64,000 bases of DNA from Microcoleus sp. FACHB-672 (lineage in GTDB: Bacteria; Cyanobacteriota; Cyanobacteriia; Cyanobacteriales; Oscillatoriaceae). Both the position numbers and the translations under genes were made by a program. The notes below the pieces were generated by a model, which made no database searches, had not been told where the DNA came from, and saw only the letters and a list, made by a program, of their open reading frames with translations. Position 1 is the first letter of the stretch; each line of letters opens with the position of its first letter. This document shows, piece after piece, positions 44,082 through 54,512 of the stretch. Where the stretch lies: assembly GCF_014695725.1 (NCBI RefSeq), contig NZ_JACJOU010000026.1, positions 62,001 to 126,000 of the forward strand, read 5' to 3'.

Positions 44082-46934
44082 CTAAAAAACTGACTCAACT
44101 TGTTGTTGAGAAAGCATTTGCGTGTGCAGAACTGGAATTTCTATCCAAAACTGGGTGCCTTGCCCCGATTGAGATGTACATCTGAATACGCCGCCATGTT
44201 TCTCCACCACAATTTGCCGGCTAATTGATAATCCAATGCCCGTACCTTTACCGGCATCCTTCGTAGTAAAGAATGGGTCAAAAATTCGATCTCTGACCGA
44301 TTCTGGCATTCCCGGCCCATTGTCAGCAATGCAGATTGCCACAAATTGAGAATTAGAGGCTGATCCTTGCGTTTTCCCGATTCCTTCTCCCATGTCCCCA
44401 CTCTTGAGAAAAGTAGAAATCGTAATTTGATTAGGAGTCGCTTCCATCTCTTCTTGAGGGCGAAGCTTGTCATACTCATCTAAAGCGTCAATCGCATTAC
44501 TGAGGACGTTCATAAATACTTGATTTAACTGGCCGGCATAGCACTCTACCTGCGGCAATGGCGCATACTCCTTGATAATTTGAATGGGTGGCCGATCTGA
44601 ACGAGCTTTCACACGATGGTGCAGAATTAACAGAGTGCTGTCAATGCCTTCATGAATATCCACCGGCTTCATTTCTGATTGATCAATTCTGGAAAAATTG
44701 CGTAAAGACAAGACAATCTGGCGGATACGATCAGCACCCAGTTGCATTGAGGACAACATTTTAGGTAGATCTTCAAGGATAAAATCGAGTTCCACCTGTT
44801 CCATCAGATCGAGGATTTCTGCATTCGGGTTGGGGTAATGTTGCTGGTAACTTTCTAGCAGTTCCAGCAAATCTTGCGTGTATTGGGTGGTGTGAAGTAG
44901 GTTGCCGGTGATGAAATTAACCGGATTGTTAATTTCGTGCGCCACGCCGGCAACTAACTGGCCCAGAGAAGACATTTTCTCGCTTTGAATGAGTTGGGTT
45001 TGCATCTGCTGCACTTCGTCAAGCGCCATAGCCAACTGTTGAGCGTGAGCATTCGCAGAAAGAGCTGATTGTAGACTTTGTTGGTAGAGTTCCGCTTGCT
45101 GAATCGCCAAAGCCGCTTGAATTGCTAAATGTTGCAACAATTCCACTTCTGCCGGCTGCCAATTACGTGGTTCCTGACACTGATGAGCAATCAGTAATCC
45201 CCACAACTCTGAATCTATCTGGATCGGGACAATTAAATTGGCTTGAATTTGAAGACTGTCTAAAAACTCTCGGTGACAGGCGCTAATCTCTTCTTGCGCG
45301 ACATTATTAATCGCCCGCGTCCTTCCGTTCAGGTAGAGTCGGGCACAATCATCGGGAATGCACTCACTCGCCGCTTGGATGCCTAAAACCGAACGCCAAT
45401 TACCTATAACTTCTTCAACCGTCACTTCCCCACTGCCGTTTGTCTTAAGTTGGTAAATTACCACCCGATCTGCATTTAATAAATTTCGCACCTCCCGCAC
45501 AATGGTTTGAAGGATAGTTTTTAAATCCAGTGTACTGCGGATTTGCTCTGTCACTTGTTGGACAACTTTGGTATAGTCTAATGACTGTTGAAGTTGGGCT
45601 GTCCGCTCTAAAACTTGACGCTCCAGATTAGTATTTAAAGTCCGCACTTCTTGGTATAAAAGATACTGCTGAATTGCCATTGAAAAATGAACATTTAACG
45701 CTTGAGCGAGTTCGATTTCTTCAGCAGTCCACTCTTGACACTGACCTTTTTTCAACTCTCGCCATACTTCAAAAGAGTGCCTAGGAAACTCTTGTTTTTG
45801 GTTCGTGTCAAAGCATCCCGCCCACAATCGTTCTGTATCAATTTCATTGCGAAAAATACTTAGAATTCCTAAAAACTGCTGCCGGTAATAGAGGGGAACG
45901 ACTAGCAGCCCCCGAATTGCCGTGGGCTTAAATGCCGGCGTCAAAACACGGAACTGTGGTTCTTTATAGAGATCCGAAAGCGCCCAAATGTTGGGATTAC
46001 TTTGCCCAGATGCTTGTGAATGAGTGGGTTTAAAACCGGCTCTCATCCATTGCTGCCACAGGGGGTGTTCTTCAAGCAGCCCGTTGTTTCCCAGCTTTGA
46101 AAGCGCCGGTTGCTCGCCGCAGGTGAACAGTTTCGTCGTACAAGCAAAAGCCGTGTTACTTTGCGAGGCGTTTTCTGGGGTGATGTAAATCCTGCCACCG
46201 GCTCCTTGAAAGGCGGCAACGGCGGCTTCTAAGGCGGCTTCTAGTTGAATGCTGGGCTGAGCGTGGAGGAGGGCGGAAATTTGGTTAATTGTTGCTTCTC
46301 GTGCTTGCTTTTCACGAGCTTGACTAAGCAGAATGGAATGGGTGATGGCGATTGAGACTTGATCGGCGATTTGCTGAAGCACCTGTAGCTGTTGCTCAGA
46401 AATCTCTAGGGTTTCCGAGTGATGGGAGACGAGCAATCCCCAAAGCCTATCACCATCCACGATCGGCACCACAACAGACGACTGCACGCCCATTGCCGTT
46501 AGATAGGTGGCATGACAAGGATCTAGCGATTGATAGCGGATATTTTCAGTTTCCAAGAATTTGCCGGTTTCGGCGCAATCCAAAGGGCTTAAACCGATTT
46601 GCTGCTGCCCGACATTCACAATTGATCGCACACGCGCCGTGCGAAACAACTCGCGAGCGTGAGGGGGAATGTCATCGGCTGGAAAATGCAGCCCTAATAG
46701 AGATGGCAGGCGATTGTTATAAATTGATTCGGCAATAACTTCTCCACTCTCATCTCTATTAAAGCGATAGATTTTCACCCGATCCGTATTTAAAAATGCT
46801 CGAACTTCGGCGACGGTTGCCGTTAAAACTTCTTCTAAATCCAAAGACTGACGGATTCGCTGGGTGATCCGGTAAAGTAAAATTTCCCGATCTAGACGCT
46901 CTTGGAGTAATTCTGTATTGTCTGTAAAACTCAT
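44082..46934 (-). CDS. Knotless (Cph2-type) phytochrome histidine kinase
   Basis: A 950-residue photoreceptor kinase without an N-terminal PAS. GAF-1 (about 18-205) has FPADDIP (Asp87-Asp88) and Cys140-His141 in [12 protein letters not shown], the phytochrome bilin site. The next domain (about 215-425) is PHY-like: its tongue carries WAG (371-373) and PRHSFEVW (384-391). A second GAF (about 455-620) has Cys553-His554 in SACHREFL and may also bind bilin. The kinase core has His666 ([13 protein letters not shown]) and [25 protein letters not shown] order without PAS defines group II phytochromes; direct fusion to a histidine kinase is noteworthy. Confidence 0.88.
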   Translation of the reverse strand: MSFTDNTELLQERLDREILLYRITQRIRQSLDLEEVLTATVAEVRAFLNTDRVKIYRFNRDESGEVIAESIYNNRLPSLLGLHFPADDIPPHARELFRTARVRSIVNVGQQQIGLSPLDCAETGKFLETENIRYQSLDPCHATYLTAMGVQSSVVVPIVDGDRLWGLLVSHHSETLEISEQQLQVLQQIADQVSIAITHSILLSQAREKQAREATINQISALLHAQPSIQLEAALEAAVAAFQGAGGRIYITPENASQSNTAFACTTKLFTCGEQPALSKLGNNGLLEEHPLWQQWMRAGFKPTHSQASGQSNPNIWALSDLYKEPQFRVLTPAFKPTAIRGLLVVPLYYRQQFLGILSIFRNEIDTERLWAGCFDTNQKQEFPRHSFEVWRELKKGQCQEWTAEEIELAQALNVHFSMAIQQYLLYQEVRTLNTNLERQVLERTAQLQQSLDYTKVVQQVTEQIRSTLDLKTILQTIVREVRNLLNADRVVIYQLKTNGSGEVTVEEVIGNWRSVLGIQAASECIPDDCARLYLNGRTRAINNVAQEEISACHREFLDSLQIQANLIVPIQIDSELWGLLIAHQCQEPRNWQPAEVELLQHLAIQAALAIQQAELYQQSLQSALSANAHAQQLAMALDEVQQMQTQLIQSEKMSSLGQLVAGVAHEINNPVNFITGNLLHTTQYTQDLLELLESYQQHYPNPNAEILDLMEQVELDFILEDLPKMLSSMQLGADRIRQIVLSLRNFSRIDQSEMKPVDIHEGIDSTLLILHHRVKARSDRPPIQIIKEYAPLPQVECYAGQLNQVFMNVLSNAIDALDEYDKLRPQEEMEATPNQITISTFLKSGDMGEGIGKTQGSASNSQFVAICIADNGPGMPESVRDRIFDPFFTTKDAGKGTGIGLSISRQIVVEKHGGVFRCTSQSGQGTQFWIEIPVLHTQMLSQQQVESVF

Positions 46935-47430
46935 TTTTTTATCTGCGAAGCGTAATTGATTTGGCAGTTACCAGATTGTCTGTATTTTTTTATCCAACTC
47001 AGGCATCAGTAGGATTCGGGAAACGGTGTTTAAAAATAAACAAGCAAGTGAGTTCAGTTAACTGTTTATTCAAATAAGTTAACAAACCTAGAAGTTTACC
47101 TGAAAAAGTCGGGGGAATCATCAAAGGTGGATCTCACCTCAATGGTTCTAAAAGATGCTTCGCTGGAAGTCTGCTCACTCATCAGGCCAACATTTAAGTT
47201 TTCGGGTTAAAGTTAAAGCAACCGGATCTTCTGGGCTTTACAATTGAGTTTCAAAGTATGGGCCACTTCGACTAAAGGGCAAATCGCGCTGTAAATTTTT
47301 GAACCGGCTCTGGGAAAGGGGAATTTGGAACAAGCGTGAAAAACCTACGTTTTTCTTTTATTTTATAGTTTTTCCTCCTGGCTTGTAAAAAGTTAGAGTC
47401 GGTCAATATACAAATTATTATAATCTCAGT
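46935..47430. other. Gap between kinase and NADAR genes
   Basis: The gap holds the promoter region of the minus-strand phytochrome kinase on its left side. I see no coding frame, RNA gene or strong hairpin. Confidence 0.4.
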
Positions 47431-47889
47431 TTAGCTGGCTGCCAAATGCTGCCGGATTTGCTGGCGGACACTCATCAAAATTTTCCCTAAATGATTTTGG
47501 CCGGTTTTATCAGCACCGCAGCCCCAGTAGCAATCAGTGGGTGAATCTTCTACAATTTCTGCCTCGCCGGTGGCTAGTAGCAAGGTTTGGATATCGGCAT
47601 GAGTGAAAAATTTGGTTAAGACGGCTTCTCGCATAATCAGATATTTGGCAGATTCCCAGTCGGGGCGAAGTTTACGATTTTTATCGCGCCCGATTGCAGC
47701 GGCTTCCTCTGGTGTCGCAGCGCTATGAATTAAGGGGATAATAAATTCATCTTCGCTGCCAACAAATTTTTGCGATTGATAGTAATGCTCTACAGTTGGC
47801 CAGTCTTTGCCGGCTAAGCGAATTCCGTGGGGGGAGAAATTGGAAAAGCACCCGTAAGTATCGTCAGCTTTGTAAAAGTAAATGACCAT
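47431..47889 (-). CDS. NADAR-family N-glycosidase (YbiA-like)
   Basis: A 152-residue protein of the NADAR/YbiA family. Members hydrolyse N-glycosidic bonds of early riboflavin intermediates or of ADP-ribosylated guanine. Motifs are FSNFSPHGI, WPTVEHYYQSQKF, KFFTHADIQTLLLATG and the C-terminal CYWGCGADKTGQNHLGKILM. All these match the family and length. It stands alone, divergent from the DUF4129 gene. In some bacteria NADAR proteins accompany DNA-modifying toxins; nothing here indicates that. Confidence 0.92.
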   Translation of the reverse strand: MVIYFYKADDTYGCFSNFSPHGIRLAGKDWPTVEHYYQSQKFVGSEDEFIIPLIHSAATPEEAAAIGRDKNRKLRPDWESAKYLIMREAVLTKFFTHADIQTLLLATGEAEIVEDSPTDCYWGCGADKTGQNHLGKILMSVRQQIRQHLAAS

Positions 47890-48116
47890 AACTGAGTTTA
47901 GATTTTAGATTTTAGATGCGCCTGTCAAATTGAAAGCCGGGGTGAGCGCTGAAATTAGAAAAAGATGTTCATAAGGTTTTAATTTTGACCGCTGAGGGTA
48001 AAAACTGGTAAAATTCATAAGTTGATCGAGTTTGAGCTTATGGTAAATTCATTCAGACTTGAGAAGAATCAACCGGATAGGATGTTGCTAATTCGTTTGG
48101 CACAACTCCAACTTCT

Positions 48117-48803
48117 ATGATGCCTTTAAATGGCGGCAGAGAGTTTGCCGATTTAAATTCAATTGCAATGGGCGAACACGGGCGAGCTTTGATAATGTCT
48201 GCTGGGACTTTTGAAAAAACCAACCTTGGCTGGCAAATTCAGCAATTCCAACAACAGGTGGGAGAGTGGCTGGCGTTGCAATTTTCTAAATTATTCTCCA
48301 ATCTCCCGGAGGTAAATTGGCCCTCTACGGCACTTGAGTGGGGCTGGTTATATTGGTTATTTAAAGGGTTATTCTGGATAATACTGGTCATGCTGGTGAG
48401 TTGGCTGGTTTTGCAACTGTTAGGGCAATGGCCGGCACTCCTCGATAGATTCCACTTACGACGCAGAAATGGGGATTTAGAGCCGGCAGCCAGAGCGGAT
48501 CGCCCATTAACAGCGGATCTGTGGCTGGTACAAGCGCAAGAATTTCAGCGGCAAGGGAACTACCGGCAAGCTTGTCGAGCACTTTATATGGCAATGTTGC
48601 AGCGCTTAAACGACACGGGTGTGGTTCCGGGCGAACCCAGCCGCACCGATGGAGAATACCGGCAATTATTGCAGCAGTTGGGACAAGTCCAGCCCTATCA
48701 AGTTCTGATCGCAACTCACGAGGCTCAGTGTTTTGGCGATGCCGATGCAACACTTGATGACTTTAACCGATGCCAGCAAGCTTATCGAGAGATGGAGTCG
48801 TGA
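48117..48803 (+). CDS. DUF4129-domain membrane protein
   Basis: A 228-residue protein with one membrane region (WLYWLFKGLFWIILVMLVSWLVLQLL) and a C-terminal DUF4129 domain (WLVQAQEFQRQGNYRQACRALYMAMLQRLNDTG; RTDGEYRQLLQQL). DUF4129 proteins commonly accompany MoxR/DUF58 operons, as here. The start is uncertain: ATG 48117 gives the longest form, but ATG 48168 or 48195 (MSAGTFEKTNLGWQ) would begin nearer the conserved part; none has a clear ribosome site. It overlaps the next gene by four bases. Confidence 0.8.
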   Translation: MMPLNGGREFADLNSIAMGEHGRALIMSAGTFEKTNLGWQIQQFQQQVGEWLALQFSKLFSNLPEVNWPSTALEWGWLYWLFKGLFWIILVMLVSWLVLQLLGQWPALLDRFHLRRRNGDLEPAARADRPLTADLWLVQAQEFQRQGNYRQACRALYMAMLQRLNDTGVVPGEPSRTDGEYRQLLQQLGQVQPYQVLIATHEAQCFGDADATLDDFNRCQQAYREMES

Positions 48804-49996
48804 GAAAACTTTCAAAGCGCCGGTTGTGGATGCTGGGGGCGATCGCCATTGCCGTAATTGCGCTGCTCACCTTATTTTTAGCACCGAGTGCCAGCAAGCA
48901 GAGCGCGGGTTCTACTTACAGTCGTTCTCCAGATGGCTACGGCGCTTGGTACGCTTTTATGGAAAAACGGGGAACGCCGGTTCAGCGATGGAAAAAACCC
49001 TTAGAAGATTTACTGGTATTTCCCACTCAAAGTTCAGAATTGATTTCTCAAGAACGGCTGGAGAGATCTCAAATTCAAAATCCTATCACCCTGGTGCAAG
49101 TTAACAGCCAGATGAGTGAGGTGAAAATTAGCAAAGACGAAAAAGAATGGCTTAAAAAAGGTAATACGCTGGTAATTTTGGGAGTTCCCAGTGGAATAAC
49201 AGAAGCCGCTTTTACGACACGGCAAGAATCTGCTGCCGGTCCAGTTAAAATTGAAACGCGACGCCGCCGACAACTGAGAGATCAAAAAAATCAGCCCTAT
49301 CTGCCGGTACAACAAGAAGGAAACATCGCTGAACCTCTCCTAGGCGATGGCTTCGGGGCAGTCGTTTGGCAACAAAAAATAGGCAAAGGCCGACTAGTTT
49401 GGTCAGTCACCCCCCATTTAGCAGCCAATGCCTATCAAGATGAGCCAGGAAATTATCAATTTCTAGCACAATTACTGGCTCAAGATAATAATAAAATCTG
49501 GGTAGATGAATATATTCACGGCTACCAAGAATTATCGGCAGATCAAGGTAAAAAAGCGCAGCATAGCCTGTTGAGTTATTTGGCGAACACACCTTTGTTT
49601 CCTGTTATCCTACAAACGGTAATTGTGCTGATAATTGCGATTTTGGCTGCAAACCGACGATTTGGAGTGCCTCAATCTTTAGGGGTGCCGGTGGTTGACA
49701 ATAGCGAGGCGTACATTAAAGCCACTGCCGGCATTTTGGAAAAAGCAAATAGCAGTGAATTTGTCCTCGATATTGTAGGCAAAGAAGAACAGATTCAATT
49801 GCAAAAAGCTTTAGGATTAGGGGCGGCGTTGCTTGAACCCGATTCTCTGATCAATGCTTGGGTGCAGCAAACGGGACAACCGCCGATTGAACTTGAAAAA
49901 CTTCTCCATCTGCATTCTCAAAAGCGGCGAATTCGTGAGAAAGAGTTGCTAAGCTGGTTGAGTAAATGGCAAACAATTCGTCGAAATTTAGGCTAA
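48800..49996 (+). CDS. DUF4350-domain membrane protein
   Basis: A 398-residue protein with an N-terminal helix (LWMLGAIAIAVIALLTLFLA), a GATase-like extracytoplasmic DUF4350 domain (STYSRSPDGYGAWYAFMEKRG; WLKKGNTLVILG; GKGRLVWSVTPHLAANAYQ) and a second helix near FPVILQTVIVLIIAILAAN, then a cytoplasmic tail. The start is GTG 48800, overlapping the upstream stop (GTGA) with GGAG just before, so translation is coupled. The same domain is found with MoxR, DUF58 and DUF4129 partners in many bacteria. A HIP1 octamer lies at 48839-48846. Confidence 0.85.
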   Translation: MRKLSKRRLWMLGAIAIAVIALLTLFLAPSASKQSAGSTYSRSPDGYGAWYAFMEKRGTPVQRWKKPLEDLLVFPTQSSELISQERLERSQIQNPITLVQVNSQMSEVKISKDEKEWLKKGNTLVILGVPSGITEAAFTTRQESAAGPVKIETRRRRQLRDQKNQPYLPVQQEGNIAEPLLGDGFGAVVWQQKIGKGRLVWSVTPHLAANAYQDEPGNYQFLAQLLAQDNNKIWVDEYIHGYQELSADQGKKAQHSLLSYLANTPLFPVILQTVIVLIIAILAANRRFGVPQSLGVPVVDNSEAYIKATAGILEKANSSEFVLDIVGKEEQIQLQKALGLGAALLEPDSLINAWVQQTGQPPIELEKLLHLHSQKRRIREKELLSWLSKWQTIRRNLG

Positions 49997-50093
49997 AATA
50001 AGCCGCCCCTAGGAAATAGAAGTTAGCGCTTACCCAATTTCCTGATCCTTCTCTTTCCAATTTATTTAATAACTAATCACTGACAGAGATTTA

Positions 50094-51044
50094 ATGAGCG
50101 ACTCAAACACTGTATTTACTCGTTTAAGCCAAACCCTCAACCAGATCGTTGTCGGTCAATCAACACTGGTGCAGCAGTTGCTAGTGGCAATGCTTGCCGG
50201 AGGTCATGTGATTTTAGAAGGCGTGCCAGGAACGGGAAAAACGCTTTTAGCTCAAGTCCTTGCTAGATTGGTGCAAGCAGACTTCCGGCGAATTCAGCTA
50301 ACGCCAGATATTTTGCCGGCGGATATTTTAGGGACAAATATTTTTGATCTCAACACCCGTAATTTTACCCTAAAAAAAGGGCCGGTTTTCACTCAGGTAT
50401 TATTGGCTGATGAAATTAACCGGACACCGCCAAAAACCCAAGCAGCACTCTTAGAAGCTATGGAGGAGCAGCAGGTCACTTTGGATGGAGAAAGTTTACC
50501 TTTGCCTGACTTATTTTGGGTGATGGCAACCCAAAATTCCCTCGAATTTGAAGGGACTTATCCGCTACCAGAAGCGCAGTTAGATCGGTTTTTATTTAAG
50601 CTGATTGTCGGGTATCCAGATGCGGCGGCAGAAAAGCAAATGTTGCTCAATTCTCAAGCCGGTTCGCCGTCGAGACGTTTTGATTTAGGACGTTTAAAAC
50701 CTTTGGCAACGGTGGAACAAGTTTTGCAAGCGCGTCAAGCAGTGAGAGTGATTAAAGTTGCGGATAATGTGATGGATTATCTATTGAATTTGGTACAGCG
50801 TTCGCGACAGCATCCTGATTTAGCGTTGGGCGCATCCCCCCGTTCTGCTGTAGCTTGGTTGCAGGCAAGTAAAGCTCATGCTTGGCTAAATGATCGCGAT
50901 TTTGTAACGCCAGATAATATTAAGGCAATCGCTGCACCTTTGCTGCGTCATCGGCTGATTTTGAAGCCTGAAGCGCAATTAGATGGGTTGCAAATTGATG
51001 CGGTTGTGGGCACGCTGTTAAATCAGGTGCCGGTGCCTAGATAA
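50094..51044 (+). CDS. MoxR-family AAA+ ATPase
   Basis: A 316-residue AAA+ chaperone-like ATPase. Walker A is GVPGTGKTLLA, Walker B VLLADEINRTPPKTQ, sensor region ATQNSLEFEGTYPLPEAQLDRF and the lid domain has ASPRSAVAWLQASKAHA. MoxR proteins help assemble or activate protein complexes with von Willebrand-type partners, here the DUF58 protein 18 bases downstream. The start ATG 50094 begins SDSNTVFTRLSQTLNQIVVGQ, normal for the family. Confidence 0.95.
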   Translation: MSDSNTVFTRLSQTLNQIVVGQSTLVQQLLVAMLAGGHVILEGVPGTGKTLLAQVLARLVQADFRRIQLTPDILPADILGTNIFDLNTRNFTLKKGPVFTQVLLADEINRTPPKTQAALLEAMEEQQVTLDGESLPLPDLFWVMATQNSLEFEGTYPLPEAQLDRFLFKLIVGYPDAAAEKQMLLNSQAGSPSRRFDLGRLKPLATVEQVLQARQAVRVIKVADNVMDYLLNLVQRSRQHPDLALGASPRSAVAWLQASKAHAWLNDRDFVTPDNIKAIAAPLLRHRLILKPEAQLDGLQIDAVVGTLLNQVPVPR

Positions 51045-51061
51045 GTTCAGCATTTAAAACA

Positions 51062-52387
51062 ATGATTCCCTCTCAAAGAGTTTATTTACTGTTACTTCTA
51101 GGCATTGCCATTGCACCGGCACTCGCCATAACTTTTAACAATGAGGTCAGCATTATCGGCACTTTGCTCTATGATGCCGGCATCTTGTTGTTGATGCTTT
51201 TAGATAACTTACGGGTAAAAAGTTACCGTGTAGAAATCACACGCACTCCCCTTGGACGCCTCTCGATTGGGCGAGGTAATCCGGTTGTTCTGTCCGTGAA
51301 ATCGCTTCAGCAGCCGGCAACGATTCAAATTCGTGACGGCTACCCCGTTGATTTTGAAGTTTCCCTGCCGGCACTCCAGGCTTCCTTGCCGGCAAACACG
51401 ACTCAAGAACTTACTTACACCGTTAAGCCGGCGCAGCGAGGTGAGTATCCGTGGGGAGACATTCAAGTGCGGCAGTTGGGTGCTTGGGGTTTGGCTTGGC
51501 ATAATTGGAAAATTCCAGCAGCTCAAAAGGTGGCTGTTTATCCTGATTTGTTGGCATTGCGGGCACTTTCGATTCGCCTGACACTGCTATCCACCGGCAA
51601 TATGCCGCAAGCACGTAAATTTGGCATGGGGACGGAGTTTGCAGAATTGCGGGAATACAGCAGTGGCGACGATCCCCGCATGATCGATTGGAAAGCCTCC
51701 GCGCGCCGGTTTAGCGCACCTAACCGGATGCCTCTCCAAATCAGGGTTTTAGAGCCAGAACATGAGCAAACTCTGATGATTTTACTGGATCGGGGACGCC
51801 TCATGACAGCACGGGTGCAAGGATTGAAGCGGTTTGATTGGGGGTTAAATGCGACGTTGGCGCTGGCTTTGGCTGGGTTAAATCGGGGTGATCGGGTGGG
51901 GGTTGGTGTGTTTGATCGCGAAGTAACCACCTGGATTCCTCCAGAACGGGGTCAGCATCATCTCAGCCGGCTCATTGAGCGACTCACACCGATTCAGCCG
52001 GTGTTATTAGAACCCGATTATATAGGTGCGGTAACAAATCTCGTAAAGCAGCAAACTCGGCGAGCACTGGTGGTGTTAATTACAGATATTGTTGATGTGA
52101 CTGCTTCTGCCGAACTTCTTGCCGGTTTGGCACGCCTAACGCCGCGCTATTTGCCATTTTGTGTGACTCTGCGCGATCCTCAAGTTGACTCTCTCGCCCA
52201 TACTTTCACCGAGGATGTGTCGGCAACTTATACCCGTGCGGTTGCTTTAGATTTACTCTCTCAACGACAAGTTGCCTTTGCGAATTTAAAGCAGAAAGGC
52301 GTGCTGGTTTTAGATGCGCCGGCTCATCAGATTAGCGATCAATTAGTCGAACGTTATTTGCAATTAAAGGCGCGAAATCAACTTTAA
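51062..52387 (+). CDS. DUF58-domain protein
   Basis: A 441-residue protein with two N-terminal membrane helices (VYLLLLLGIAIAPALAI; GTLLYDAGILLLMLL), a beta-rich middle and the DUF58 core (GTEFAELREYSSGDDPRMIDWKASAR). A vWA-like fold follows with MILLDRGRLM and VVLITDIVDVTASAEL. DUF58 proteins are the usual partners of MoxR ATPases and are presumably folded or activated by them. It ends the plus-strand part of the cluster; the SpoIIM gene is convergent. Confidence 0.92.
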   Translation: MIPSQRVYLLLLLGIAIAPALAITFNNEVSIIGTLLYDAGILLLMLLDNLRVKSYRVEITRTPLGRLSIGRGNPVVLSVKSLQQPATIQIRDGYPVDFEVSLPALQASLPANTTQELTYTVKPAQRGEYPWGDIQVRQLGAWGLAWHNWKIPAAQKVAVYPDLLALRALSIRLTLLSTGNMPQARKFGMGTEFAELREYSSGDDPRMIDWKASARRFSAPNRMPLQIRVLEPEHEQTLMILLDRGRLMTARVQGLKRFDWGLNATLALALAGLNRGDRVGVGVFDREVTTWIPPERGQHHLSRLIERLTPIQPVLLEPDYIGAVTNLVKQQTRRALVVLITDIVDVTASAELLAGLARLTPRYLPFCVTLRDPQVDSLAHTFTEDVSATYTRAVALDLLSQRQVAFANLKQKGVLVLDAPAHQISDQLVERYLQLKARNQL

Positions 52388-52527
52388 TTTTAAAAGAGTA
52401 ATGGCTGAGTGATTTAGCATCACTTATTCTTTCTCTTTCAAAAAATTTTCGGTAATAAATAATTTTAATTGCGGGAACATTAAGCATAAATCTGAGGATA
52501 TCCCCTTGATAACTAATTTGTAAATGA

Positions 52528-53484
52528 CTAGCTTACCGGCTTGCGGCTACAATAGTTGATCAATAGGGCAAACAAACCTATCCCGACAATGTATTTAAGT
52601 GGGTCTGGAATTATTGGATTAGGTGAGAAAAACCCTTCAATGGTGCCGGCAATAATCAGCATTGGCACAATACCAAATACTAATTGCGCTGCCTGAGAAC
52701 CGTAAAACCTTAGGGCATCGGCGCGGCGGTATTTACCGGGAAAAACAATCGCTCTGGCTATCAAAAGACCGGCACCTCCTGCAAAAAATATTGCCGGCAA
52801 TTCCAGAGAACCGTGAGGAAATACAAACGCCCAAAAAGGATACGCTAAATTATTTTGACCAACCAGAGTGGCGAGTGCGCCGATGTGGAGTCCGTTAGAT
52901 GCGAGAATAAAAACTGTTAATAGGCCGGCAGTGATTCCACCCGCAACCGCTGTAAATGATACTTTTAAGTTGTTAATCATAATTCCACTGGATGCCAAAG
53001 GTTCGATGCCAACAATTGAACCCATCCATAACTCATGGCGATCTCGCACCTTTTCAATTATCTCTTCCGGCACCATCAGCGACAGGAACAAGGGATCTTG
53101 CCACGCAAACCACCAAGCAATTAAAATGCCGGCCATAAAGATAGCCGTGGCAATGGCAATATAGGCCCAATTCTGCTGGATAACTGCCGGCAAACCCCAG
53201 CGATAAAATTCCACCACTGCTTGCCATTCCTGCCGGCGTGAACCCTGATAAATTTGGTTGTAGCTGCGGGAAGTCAAAATTTGCAAGTCTCGCACCAAAC
53301 TCTCTCCCACTTGGTGGGTTCGCGCCCGCGCTAAATCCGCAGATACAGAACGATATAAACTAGCCATTTGCCGGATTTCATCTGCTTTTAAAGATTTCAA
53401 ACCTTTTTTCTCAATTTGCATTAAAAGTGCATCCAACTGCTTCCAGTTCGGTTCCCGTCTTGCGATCCAGCGCTGAATATTCAT
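52528..53484 (-). CDS. SpoIIM-like membrane protein
   Basis: A 318-residue protein of the stage II sporulation protein M family. The N-terminal 100 residues are soluble (WKQLDALLMQIEKKGLKSLKADEIRQMASLYRSVSADLARAR), followed by about five membrane helices including FPHGSLELPAIFFAGGAGLLIARAI, the hallmark region. In non-sporulating bacteria these genes cluster with MoxR/DUF58/RDD genes and presumably work in membrane or cell envelope organisation. It is divergent from the gene at 53577. Confidence 0.88.
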   Translation of the reverse strand: MNIQRWIARREPNWKQLDALLMQIEKKGLKSLKADEIRQMASLYRSVSADLARARTHQVGESLVRDLQILTSRSYNQIYQGSRRQEWQAVVEFYRWGLPAVIQQNWAYIAIATAIFMAGILIAWWFAWQDPLFLSLMVPEEIIEKVRDRHELWMGSIVGIEPLASSGIMINNLKVSFTAVAGGITAGLLTVFILASNGLHIGALATLVGQNNLAYPFWAFVFPHGSLELPAIFFAGGAGLLIARAIVFPGKYRRADALRFYGSQAAQLVFGIVPMLIIAGTIEGFFSPNPIIPDPLKYIVGIGLFALLINYCSRKPVS

Positions 53485-53576
53485 AAAGTTTCTTAAAACC
53501 TTGCCGGTGACTATGCCTAGGGTAGCTTAAGATAGCGTCAAGCAAGCACGTCATTATCAACGAGAGGATTTTACTT

Positions 53577-54494
53577 ATGTCTAAAAATCTTAGTCCCCAA
53601 AGTCCAATCCAACCGCTGGGTATCGGTAATGTAGTGAGTGCAGGAGTGCGAATCTATCGCTCTCATCTTAAGTCCTATTTGGGATTAGCTATCCAAGCGT
53701 CTTTGTGGGTGATGCTTCCCTTGGTACTGCTGGCGCCTGTCAGTGCATTTCCTGCTTATTTTCAAGCTAACCCTTTAGCTACGTTAGCTCTTGTTACAAT
53801 TGCGTTAGCTCTACTGATTTATGGCTTTGCAAAATATTACGCTCTTTCCGCGCTCATCTCGCGCTTAGCTTTTACTGAATTAATAAACAAACCTGAAAGT
53901 GTCACTACAGCAAAAGACAAAATAAATTCCCATTTCTGGTTATTCTTTTGGTTAAATGTTCGGATTGGATGTTTGCTTTTTCTAGTTTACTTTGGATTGG
54001 CAATTTTAGGAGGTATTGTTGCTGTTATTCTGGGCGCTGTGCTAGGTTCAATATTCGGTCAAGCCGGCTCCCTTTTATCCTTAATTCCACTTGTATTAAT
54101 TATCTTGTTTGGACTGACGTGGTTTTTCTCTCGATGGCTGATTGCTGAAGTTCCACTAGCCGTTGAGGAAGGAGTTAACATCCGGCAAAGCATTGCCAGA
54201 AGTTGGGAACTAAGTAAAAATTCTGCTTTTAGAATTCAAGCTATCGTCCTAATTTGTTTTTTAGTAACCGTTCCTCTTGTTCTGGTTACTAATTTTTTAC
54301 CCTCAATCTTTCTCCTCAGAATTGAGCCAAATTCTCCCCGCTATTGGATTGTGTATTTCATTTCTTTAATTACGGGTTTATTAGGGGGTGCTTTGGTATT
54401 GCCGTTCTGGCAAGCTATCAAAGCTGTTTTATATTATGATCTTCGCAGTCGGAGAGAAGGGTTGGGTCTAAAACTGCGTGATCGGGAAGTTTAA
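53577..54494 (+). CDS. Multipass membrane protein of the MoxR/RDD cluster
   Basis: A 305-residue protein with about six hydrophobic segments (SLWVMLPLVLLAPVSAF, LATLALVTIALALLIYGF, LLFLVYFGLAILGGIVAVILG, LIPLVLIILFGLTW, AIVLICFLVTVPLVLV, LITGLLGGALVLPFW). The conserved loop EVPLAVEEGVNIRQSIARSWELSK is common in YciC/glycerophosphodiester-phosphodiesterase-type membrane domains. GAGGA precedes ATG 53577. No enzyme domain is present. It lies 18 bases before the RDD gene and is surely co-transcribed. Confidence 0.75.
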   Translation: MSKNLSPQSPIQPLGIGNVVSAGVRIYRSHLKSYLGLAIQASLWVMLPLVLLAPVSAFPAYFQANPLATLALVTIALALLIYGFAKYYALSALISRLAFTELINKPESVTTAKDKINSHFWLFFWLNVRIGCLLFLVYFGLAILGGIVAVILGAVLGSIFGQAGSLLSLIPLVLIILFGLTWFFSRWLIAEVPLAVEEGVNIRQSIARSWELSKNSAFRIQAIVLICFLVTVPLVLVTNFLPSIFLLRIEPNSPRYWIVYFISLITGLLGGALVLPFWQAIKAVLYYDLRSRREGLGLKLRDREV

Positions 54495-54512
54495 TAATCT
54501 ATACTAGGTGCC

